64,000 bases of DNA from Triglochin maritima (lineage: Eukaryota > Streptophyta > Magnoliopsida > Alismatales > Juncaginaceae). A program made the position numbers and the translations under genes. The stretch spans positions 20,736,542-20,800,541 of the forward strand of contig OY821791.1 of NCBI GenBank assembly GCA_963682175.1. Reading direction: 5' to 3'. Below the pieces are notes generated by a model. It did not search any database. It was not told the DNA's origin and saw nothing but the letters and a program-made list of their open reading frames with translations. Positions 19,854 through 27,642 of the stretch are shown here, piece by piece; within the stretch, counting starts at the first letter, position 1; every line of letters begins with the position of its first letter.

Positions 19854-21377
19854 TCAATGTTTTATTGTACCAGAGACTTGCCGAGATGGGCAAACTTCAG
19901 TGGTACTCTGAGGTGTCATGAGGGGTGAAAGATCAAAGCTGAAAGGCTCGAACCCTGCATGATATTGGTTGGGTGTAGGCAACACAAATGAGTGGAGTTG
20001 TGGTACCTCACTAGGGTTTAGTTGCTCATCGAACAAAACCCTCCAACCAATAGGTGGGTGCATCGGAATGAGTTCCTCAAGCTCATTCGATCGATGCAGC
20101 AGACCAACATCACTAAGAATGGGGCTTCTCCCCAAGTCATCCAACAATGACCGCCCACCATCATTTATATCAACAAGCATAAACTCGGTCGTAGGTGGGT
20201 CCTTGTTGGAGTCAAGATGAAGCTCAAATGGCTCAATGACCATGGGACGTGAGATAGAGACACCTTCTGGTATAGGCATATGATGAGGTGTCTCACTCTC
20301 ACTAGTAATCTCAACTGAATCATGCAACGAACACTCCTTTTGGAGATTCATGTTTGATGCCAGCTCACTCTGCTGCATTGAAAAGACAGGCAATGAGTTT
20401 TCACTGGGCCCACAAACATTCTTAATGGGTTGCATTGGTGTTAGGGGTGTTCGTTGATTTTCCGGTGCTTTGTCCAATTGGCGGATGAGATTGAGATTTA
20501 AAGGTTGATCGATGGGCTCCTGTTGCCTATCAAAGTTGAACACATGAAACTCGACACTCATGTTACCGAATGAGAGTTTCATGAGACCATTTCTACAATT
20601 AATTAAGGCGTTGGAAGTTGCCAGAAATGGTCTACCTAAAATCAAAGGTATTTGAGAGTGGGTGTTCGCAACAGGATTGGTATCGAGGACAACAAAATTG
20701 ACTAGAAATATAAAATCTCCAACTTTGATAAGCACGTCCTTGATAATCCCCTTTGGAATATGAATGGATCTATCCGCCAATTGGAGCGTGATCTTAGTTG
20801 GTTTCAATTCTCCCAAATTCAAATGTTGATAAACAGAAAATGGGAGGAGGTTGACCACCGATCCTAAATCAAGGAATACATTACTCATGCTAGTGTCCCC
20901 TATCGTACACTGAATAGTAGGACACCCAGGGTTCTTGTATTTTGTGTAGGCAGGATTGGACAAAAGTGAGCTTACATTTGCAGCCAAGAATGTTTTCTCA
21001 GGAACATTGGTGTTCCTCTTGGTTGTGCAGAGATCCTTCAACACTTTGGCATATTGAGGCATTGGCTGGATAACATCCAACAAGGGGATGTTAACCTTCA
21101 CTTGCTTAAAAACCTCTAATCTCTTATCCATTATGTCACTTTGCTTTTTGGTTAACCTACTTAGATAGGGAGCTTTTGGCAGGTAGGTTTTCTGCGGTGC
21201 CTGAGAAGGAGGCGTTGGTGTATTACCCTGACCCTCAGCCTCTTCTTCACCGCCATTCCCACTGAGGGGCTGCATAGATGATGGTGGTGGCAAGAAAATG
21301 TGATTGTCAACCTGCTTTCCATTCCTTAAGGTTACCATGGAATTGACATGGTGAACAGCTTCCTCCACATGGTCCAC
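19854..21377 (-). CDS. gag C-terminus plus retropepsin-like protease, Athila-like (507-codon open frame)
   Basis: The frame starts at a GTG codon directly after a TAG (21379-21381) and so is probably the continuation of the upstream gag frame. The N-terminal part (TLRNGKQVDNHIFLPPP) is a gag linker. Near residue 75 begins KRLEVFKQVKVNIPLLDVIQ, then CPTIQCTIGDTSMSNVFLDL. The aspartic protease signature is FLDLGSVVNLLPF (LDLG in place of DTGA, as common in this clade), followed by LADRSIHIPKGIIKDVL and ILGRPFLATS. After the protease, about 200 residues of unassigned sequence follow, with no RT motif. Such long openness in an otherwise decayed region is notable. Confidence 0.8.
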   Translation of the reverse strand: MDHVEEAVHHVNSMVTLRNGKQVDNHIFLPPPSSMQPLSGNGGEEEAEGQGNTPTPPSQAPQKTYLPKAPYLSRLTKKQSDIMDKRLEVFKQVKVNIPLLDVIQPMPQYAKVLKDLCTTKRNTNVPEKTFLAANVSSLLSNPAYTKYKNPGCPTIQCTIGDTSMSNVFLDLGSVVNLLPFSVYQHLNLGELKPTKITLQLADRSIHIPKGIIKDVLIKVGDFIFLVNFVVLDTNPVANTHSQIPLILGRPFLATSNALINCRNGLMKLSFGNMSVEFHVFNFDRQQEPIDQPLNLNLIRQLDKAPENQRTPLTPMQPIKNVCGPSENSLPVFSMQQSELASNMNLQKECSLHDSVEITSESETPHHMPIPEGVSISRPMVIEPFELHLDSNKDPPTTEFMLVDINDGGRSLLDDLGRSPILSDVGLLHRSNELEELIPMHPPIGWRVLFDEQLNPSEVPQLHSFVLPTPNQYHAGFEPFSFDLSPLMTPQSTTEVCPSRQVSGTIKH

Positions 21378-21381
21378 TTGC

Positions 21382-21997
21382 TACCCCCGAGGTACCACAT
21401 TCTCATTTTGCATTTGTTGTTGCTTGTACATGCGGGGGTTAGCCTCAGGCTGGCTAGGCAGACACCCTCTCTCTCTTTCATGTACAGACAGAGCCAATTG
21501 GCCCATCTGAAGCTCTCGAGATTTGATGGTCTGCTGATTTGAAGTGAGAAGTTGACTTGTGGTTGACATAAAAAATTTGATTGAGTTTTCAAGTCCACGA
21601 GTCATGGTATCAAGCCAATTGAATCGGTTTTCCATATTATTGGAATTTGGGAAACCTGATTGATTGGTGATTGGTGCTTGAGGTGGCTGATAAGATTGTG
21701 CATGCTTGGGAGGTTGGTATGATTGGTTAGGTGGTCGAGAGGAGTTTGATGGACCACCCGGGCATTATTTTGGTTCCATAAAAAATTGGAGTGGTTCCTC
21801 CATCTAAGATTATAAGATGATGAGTATGGGTCAATCCAAGCTCTGTCATAGATGGCGTTGACATGTTCCATCTCAGGAGGAATGGACGCACACTCTCTTT
21901 CTACATGACCTATCCTACCACATGAATGACAGGGAATTGGACCAGATCTAGACATGTGAGGTGCACCTTGTTGGTTTTGGAGCTCAATCGAATCCAT
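21382..21997 (-). pseudogene. gag fragment with CCHC zinc knuckle, frameshifted
   Basis: The ATG at 21997 (MDSIELQNQQG) is followed by CHSCGRIGHVERECA, a classic CX2CX4HX4C nucleocapsid knuckle, then MEHVNAIYDRAWIDPYSSSYN. The same order occurs in the + strand copy at 62500-62600. A frameshift around 21600-21640 moves the rest (MENRFNWLDTMTRGLENSIKF) into the frame of the protease stretch, from which one TAG separates it. The roughly 400-residue capsid-like N-terminus seen in copy 3 is absent. Confidence 0.78.
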
Positions 21998-22142
21998 ATG
22001 GCGTATTAAGGCTGCCTAACTACGAGGTCACACGGCCTCAACACACCTCACCTCCCTACGACGAGGACCACAAATCCCAGCAAGTGAGCCAAGATCCAGA
22101 GATCTCGTCTCTCCTACTATCGATAAAGTGGGCAATGCCGAT
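21998..22142 (-). other. unassigned 145 bp between gag knuckle and solo LTR
   Basis: It joins gag to the solo LTR and ends with the 5-bp TSD CCGAT (22138-22142). I find no match to the gag N-terminus or the leader. It may hold the breakpoint at which two elements were joined. Confidence 0.4.
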
Positions 22143-22513
22143 TGATTGACATAATTTCATGCTTATATTTGTATCTTATATCCATTATCTTACACCTAAG
22201 CAATGCTACGTGACGAGTTTTATGTTTAGTTTTCAGAAATAAAGAGGTTTGAAGAGAAGAGCCATGAAAGGACCCAAAAGCAGGAAAAAGGACTTAATTG
22301 TGAAGACCTGGGGACTAAGATGCAAGGGAGAAGGACCTGATCGTAAGACCAAAGGACCTAAGAGCAAACCAGGAAACTCCACACCATCATGGGGAGTATT
22401 TTGCCAGTTCGATTCGGGTCGGAGCTCCAACAAACCAACCAGATGCATCCAAGACCAAGAAACACAACAAGGAAGGCCCACAAACAAATCCAGACGGATC
22501 TGGATCATATAGG

Positions 22514-22550
22514 CCGCCAATTGGCGGTCTGGAACCGCCAATTGGCGGTT
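22514..22550 (+). promoter_or_regulatory. paired palindromes CCGCCAATTGGCGG in LTR U3
   Basis: A 14-bp perfect palindrome (22514-22527) and an 18-bp perfect palindrome AACCGCCAATTGGCGGTT (22533-22550) begin 21 bp apart, counted from their CCGCC. They lie 120-157 bp upstream of the TATA box. The pair and its 21-bp spacing are kept in the LTRs at 16698-18265 and 47563-49126. Confidence 0.75.
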
Positions 22551-22627
22551 TGGATTGGCCCAGATCCACCTAATTTTCTCCTGGACTTGTATTAATGTGT
22601 GCTTAGTCTATTTTTGGTATTGGTTTA

Positions 22628-22678
22628 GTCCCACATCGGGGGATTGTCCCGGATTAGCTTTTTCCATGCTTATAAATA
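22628..22678 (+). promoter_or_regulatory. snRNA-type USE plus TATA box in LTR
   Basis: GTCCCACATCG (22628-22638) matches the plant snRNA upstream sequence element RTCCCACATCG exactly. TATAAATA starts at 22671, leaving a 32-bp gap, close to the 33-34 bp known for Pol II snRNA promoters and unlike the 23-25 bp of Pol III types. The LTR at 47563-49126 has the same exact USE (48632-48642, reverse) and the same 32-bp gap. Transcription would start near 22700. Confidence 0.65.
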
Positions 22679-23712
22679 GAACTCTTCACCTCCCATTGTA
22701 TCCATCTCTCTCTTTGGTGGCCATCTTCCCTACTAAGAGTGAAGCCTTGAAGCAAAACTCTAGTGGAGGAAGAGCTACTTGTAATTGAGTGAGTTAATAA
22801 TAGAAGTTTTCCTTTAATTGTGTTGTTTCTCTCTTAGTTTAATTTCCTTTCATATGTTTGCTTTGTTGCTTGTTTTATTTTATGCTTCTTTAATATTTCT
22901 TGCTTGATTAGTATAACTTTCATTTCAGTATTATGCTTTCTTTTGCTAATATAGTTAGTGTAATGAGTAGTGAGTAGTTCCATCCCCATTTGGGGGGTGG
23001 AGAAATATGTGATATAACCATGTAGTGTATTAAGTATGTGTTATTTTTATCCCTTGAGCTTTATATGATTTCCATAACCATCTAATGGATCTCCACTCTT
23101 ATCTTTGATATGCTAATGCTCTTGAATGAAGCTTAGCTTATGATTTGATTAGTGGACCTATTTTATGGGGAATGATAAGGTTAGGATATGGATGAAGTTA
23201 ATATTGGAAACACATGTTGTAGTGTATGAGCTCTTGTTGCCTTTACCTTAGCTAATGTCTTGTATGTTTTAATGATGTAGTCTTATCTTAATTCATGTGG
23301 AGGCATAGTAGGGTCTAGTCTTTATACTTGAGTTCATGTAGCTTCATTCCAACTATTGTCTTGTATGTTTTAATGATGTAGTGAAATCTTAATTCATGTG
23401 GAGGGAAAGTTGGATGTAGTTTTATGATTTCATGCACTACATGTTGTGAAGAGCTTAATGAACACACACACATACACTTCTTTATGTTCACATTATTTCT
23501 CTACCCCCTTTGGGGTTTAGTTTTTCTTGCTTCTTTTCCATTTCCATTTGCATCTTAGTGTACTTTAGTGTAACCAACCTTTCTTACCTTTCTTTACCTC
23601 TCTCCTTCGCACAAACGAAGTGTCGACACACCTCGCAGTGGACGACCCGTATTTGCCACCGCTTCAACGTGGCCGTGCACTTGCGGTTAATATAAAACGA
23701 TCAATCACCGAT

Positions 23713-24318
23713 CACGCCATGACGGTCGTGACCGGATCACTCTCCTAATGCGTCCGAGGTCCTTAGGGCCAATGTCTACTTGATTTTAAAAATTAGGTTC
23801 TTGAGTAGTGTGGTTTGTGGGGCGAAGGAAAGGGTGATGAAATCCCCCACCTTATCTTTTATGGGACAACCCGTCCTTAGTAGCATTTTGGAGACTTAAT
23901 CTAACAATCAACTATCCAAACAAACGCTCAACTCACACTTGTTTCAATGCACTTCCTACTAACTAATGCATGAATGAGAGTAGAAGGTGCCTACCTTACG
24001 CCAGCACTCAACAACTGAAAATAAAGCTAAAATAAAAGACAATCTATGTGCCTAAGTCGTGTACATGATGCATGACCTAAACAAGAAAGAATGCCTAATC
24101 TTTTGCTTTGGGTTCTACGGTCCAAGTTGCTTAAAGGAAGTTGATTATTAATCTGGGAGCAATCTAAGAGTCAGAATGTGCCAAATCGAGTCATAGTTTC
24201 CCTTAAAACTTCCCCATCTACCTCTCCTGGCAAATCCAAGTCTCTTGAAACAAACAAAAACTACAAAACACAAATTAGATCCACTCGAATCGTCCAAACA
24301 AGAGTCTGGACTGGCACC
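23713..24318 (-). other. untranslated leader of Athila-like copy 2
   Basis: On the - strand this follows the PBS and matches the leader of copy 1 (280-943) in order: TTTGGACGATT, AATAATCAA, GGCATTC, then CATTGGCCC. It lacks the paired palindromes that copy 1 has at 407-441. It ends at the solo LTR. No coding sequence. Confidence 0.7.
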
Positions 24319-24336
24319 TCCCCGGCAACGGCGCCA
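24319..24336 (-). other. primer binding site, tRNA-Asp, perfect 18 nt
   Basis: The reverse complement reads TGGCGCCGTTGCCGGGGA, complementary to the 3' end of tRNA-Asp, the primer of Athila elements. Its place just inside the LTR at 24344 fixes the element as minus strand. Confidence 0.92.
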
Positions 24337-24343
24337 AAAAAAC

Positions 24344-25436
24344 ACGTTGAATATTTTATATTAAACCTAAAGTGCACGGCGTCAGTGAAGACGTGGCAAA
24401 TACGGGTCCTCCACAGGGAGGTGAGCAGCCTCTCGTTTACACAAAATCAAGTGCAAAAATAGGGAAGAGAGTTTGATTATCCTAATCTACGCTATACTAC
24501 ACTACGAAGTAGCGCATGTATAAACGAACAACAAACGATGAACTAAAACTTAACTAAGAATGAAATAAGTGTGCTGGAATTCAGAAATGGAAAACCCCTA
24601 AGAGGTGGAGTGAGTGCACACATGCAAAGAGGTGGGTGTTGAACACATTCTTTAAGCACACATAAAGGTAGTGTTTTCATGCATAGGAAGTGTCTAAATG
24701 TTATGGCAAAACCTATCAATCCATTCACTAACCTAGTTGATTAACATTTACATACACAAGCTGGTTATTTCAGAACGTAAACAAGCATGAGAGGTGTCTA
24801 ATCATTTTGGCAAAACTCATCAAGTCATAAGTTCTATCCTAAACAAGCAAGCATACATTCATGTTTTATCAACATATTGTATATAAAGCATTCATTCGAT
24901 TCTATAATGAATGTATAAACATCATCTCCACCCCGAAAGATAGATGGATCTACTAACTGCACATTAGACTAATTATTAAACTAAGCAAGAAAACCATATT
25001 AGCTAAGCTACTAAAACTAATGAAATGAAATTAAACTAAGTAAAACAAGCAACATGAAACAAACAACATAATAAAGAAACTTTTATTAAAATGACTAACA
25101 ATTCAAGTAGCATCCTCCTACTTTAGTGTGTGCTTCAAGGCCTCACTTCAAGTAGGAAGAGTAGCCACTCAAAATGTGAAGTGATTACAATAGAAGGTGA
25201 AGAGTTCTAATTTGCTCTTTGGTCCTTTGGTCTTATGCTCAGCTTCTTCTCCACTGCATCTTAGTCCCCAGGTCTCACAATTCAGCCCTTTTTTCCTGCC
25301 TTTGGGTCCTTTTATGCTTCATCTCTTCAACCCTATTTCTTTCTGAAATTCAAACATAAAACTCGTCACATAGCATTGTTTAGGTGAAAGATAATGGATA
25401 TAAGATACAAATGTAAGCATGAAATGATGTCAATCA
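24344..25436 (-). repeat. 5' LTR of copy 2, internally deleted
   Basis: On the - strand it begins TGATTGACATCATTTC at 25436 and ends near TTCAACG just before the PBS. Compared with the 1.56-kb LTRs it lacks the stretch holding the TATA box, USE and palindromes: the join is 'gaagagttcta' to 'atttgctctttggtcc' near 25200-25213. Its 3' part resembles copy 1 (1-255) rather than the 16698 LTR. The PBS-side boundary is uncertain by a few bases. Confidence 0.78.
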
Positions 25437-26176
25437 AGAGAACCAGGTAGAAAGGTGGCTTGGGCAGACATGGTTTGGCACAAACTTGCTGTCCCAAAAC
25501 ATGCACTCACGATGTGGAGAGCGATGAAAGGATGCCTACTCACAAAGAAGCTAATGATGCAGCGAGGAGCAACGCATGACTCAACTTGTGTGTTGTGTGA
25601 CGGCAAGGAAGAAGACATGGAGCACCTTTTCTGGGGATGTCCATACACGAAGGAGGTGTGGAGCTCCCTCCTTTGACATTTGCAGCTCAGCCCGGGCATG
25701 ACTCAAATTTTAGAGGGTGAGGCAATGCGTCGATCAAATGCACGCGGGAGCAGACTTGGAAAGGTAGTAAGACGGTGGGATTTTAATGCTATGATCCATG
25801 AATGCTGGCTGGAAAGGAACCGAAGGATATTTGAGAGCGAAAGAAAGAGATCGGTAGACATTGTGGTAGTTGTGAAGGATACCATTCGATGCTTGAAGGA
25901 CAAGGCCTTAAAGCTTGCAACGGGTGAAGATGAAGTGCAACAATTTCTAAACACTTGGAGATAGAGATAGCATAGCTTGCTGACGACTTTGGCTGCTGCC
26001 ATGACCCCCACAATCAAACTACAACGCCGAATGCTATTTTATGTAATTGTAGTGTAGATGTCGGTTATGCATGTGGCATAAACCCGTAAACTTATCTTTC
26101 AATTTTGTGTAGGTTGTAAACATTTTAAATTAACAAATTTAAAGGCTAACCCTCCCTTTGCTCTTGCAAAAAAAAA
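25437..26176 (+). mobile_element. LINE D: 3' fragment (zf-RVT C-terminus and 3' UTR)
   Basis: The fragment starts mid-ORF2 at the Athila LTR. It encodes VWHKLAVPKHALTMWRAMKG, then the knuckle CVLCDGKEEDMEHLFWGCP (open 25455-25676), then IHECWLERNRRIFESERKR and a stop at 25964, as at the end of LINE F ORF2. The 3' UTR ends CCTCCCTTTGCTCTTGC and A9. Downstream GA phase (about 29610 in tract 5 numbering) does not continue the phase upstream of LINE C (about 29000), so C and D are probably different insertions. Confidence 0.82.
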
Positions 26177-26418
26177 GAAGTAGAGGGGATATAGAGAAGG
26201 GAGTGTAGAGAGAGAAGGGAGAGAGGAGAGGGGAAAAAGGAGAAGCGAGCGAGATAAGGAAAGGGAGAGAGTAGAAGATGAGAGATGGAGAGAGGTTGAA
26301 GGACAAGGAGAGAGGGAACGAGCAAGAAGGAGAAGAGAAAGTGGATAAGAGGGAGAGGAGAGAGAATGAGAAAGGAGAAGCAAGAAAATGTGAGAAGAGG
26401 AGTGAGAGAGGGATAGGA
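26177..26418 (+). repeat. polypurine (GA-rich) satellite tract 4
   Basis: About 240 bp linking LINE D and LINE E. It matches 29610-29835 of tract 5 in order ('agggagtgtagagagagaag', 'aaagtggataagagggag', 'aaaatgtgagaagaggag'). Confidence 0.88.
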
Positions 26419-27642
26419 TATTTGCACAGAAGGATATATGCACGCCTAAAGATGAGGGGGGGTTTGGGATTGAGACAGCTAGAAGATTGGAACGATGCTG
26501 GTTTGTTGAGGTTGCTATGGTTGATCGTGTCCGACAATGAGTCCCTCTAAGTTAGACGCATGCGAAGGAAGTATCTCATGAACACCCACCAACAGTGTGT
26601 TCTTGGGCATGGAGGGGCACCTTGAGTGTATAGGACATCGCTCGTGAACACATCCAGTTCCAAGTGGGAGATTGCAAAAACATACACTTCTTCCTTGACC
26701 CATGGTGTGGCAAGCCGTTCTAGTGTGAGGAATGGCGTCAACGCTTGCACTATGATGTTGGCTTATCAAAGGACACTCTTGTGGCACATTTCATAAAAAA
26801 TGGTACTTGGAACCTTCCCCCTCCACGATCCATGAAGATGTTTGATCTATGGCCGAAGATTATGCAGACTCGAATACATGGCGTGCTGGACAGGCTGCCC
26901 AGAAAGAAACATTTTCCTTGAAAGAAGCATGGACATGGGTGACCCTTAGGAAGACACTCGTGGGGTGGAGCAAGCTCATATGGTTTAAGAATCATGTCCC
27001 AAAGCTGGCCATTACAGCGTGGCGCGCAATGCGGGGATGTTTGACGACAAAGAAGCTGATGAAGGCACGGGGTGCAGCTCATGACCTGGATTGTGTACTA
27101 TGTAATCAGGCTGAGGAGGACATGACACTCCTATTTTGGGCATGCTCATTTACTAGGGAGGTCGGGACAGGAGTATTGCAAGCACTAAAGTTGGTTGTTG
27201 GCATCAGAAAAACACTAGAAGAGGAGGCGAAATGCATGTTACAAGTGAAGGGAGGATGGGTGCACATGACAGCATTGAAGCAAGACTTTTGTACGGTTAT
27301 ATATGAGTGTTGGCAGGAGCGGAATCGAAGAGTGTTTGAAGACGAGAAGAGGCACCCTTCAGATATTATTAGATTGGATTGTGGGCTCAAGGATGGCAGA
27401 TCTCGTAACAGACCCCGCGACAATGCCAGCTTTCAAAGAAGTATAAAGTTAGAAGTAACGGTGCACTGGATAAGCTAGGGGAAAATTTTGTAATGAGTTT
27501 CATAATTCACAGGGTTGTAGGTCGGGCATGTAGATAGCATGTCCCGCAGGTCTTATTCGAAAGTTTTGTAGGTTGTAAATCCAAGTTTACATATTAATAT
27601 AACAGTTTACATACTAAGCCTCATTTTTTCTTTGGAAAAAAA
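26419..27642 (+). mobile_element. LINE E: 5'-truncated LINE (ORF2 C-terminus and 3' UTR)
   Basis: LINE sequence begins abruptly inside ORF2 (CTPKDEG-like region), the usual 5' truncation of LINEs. A small repeat of 'aggatatttgcac / aggatatatgcac' lies at the start. zf-RVT homology runs through 26550-26850 with stops. The open piece 26849-27478 holds TLVGWSKLIWFKNHVPKLAI, the knuckle CVLCNQAEEDMTLLFWACS and IYECWQERNRRVFEDEKR. The 3' UTR has GTAGGTTGTAAAT and an A7 tail at 27636-27642. Inactive. Confidence 0.82.

Larger units (their letters stand above)
22143..23707 (+). repeat. solo LTR, Athila-like, + strand, perfect TSD CCGAT
   Basis: A 1,565-bp LTR starts TGATTGACATAATTTC and ends ACGATCAATCA. 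It is bracketed by CCGAT at 22138-22142 and 23708-23712. It lies inside copy 2 in the opposite orientation, which excludes it being copy 2's own LTR. It has a clear promoter region (USE-like site 22628, TATA 22671) and paired palindromes (22514, 22533). It is the best copy for defining this LTR family. Confidence 0.9.
16698..25436 (-). mobile_element. chimeric Athila-like Ty3/Gypsy element (copy 2), gag-protease only
   Basis: Read on the - strand: 5' LTR (25436-24344), perfect tRNA-Asp PBS, leader, a CCHC knuckle plus protease frame, a post-coding spacer with the conserved GAGGACAATG motif, and 3' LTR (18265-16698). RT, RNase H and integrase are absent, as is the gag N-terminus. A solo LTR sits in the 5' part. 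The two terminal LTRs belong to different subfamilies and differ in length (1,093 and 1,568 bp). Their outer flanks (GCTTG left, AGAGA right) are not a duplication and lie in different parts of LINE ORFs. I infer recombination between two insertions. Confidence 0.78.

Noticed and set aside
19854..21377. A domesticated host aspartic protease gene
   Set aside because: It lies between LTRs, PBS and knuckle of an Athila-like element and lacks introns, a start codon or host flanks. A transposon origin suffices.
22143..25436. Reading the two LTR-like units as the ends of a single short element
   Set aside because: They are in opposite orientation. The + strand unit has its own perfect CCGAT duplication and is a solo LTR.
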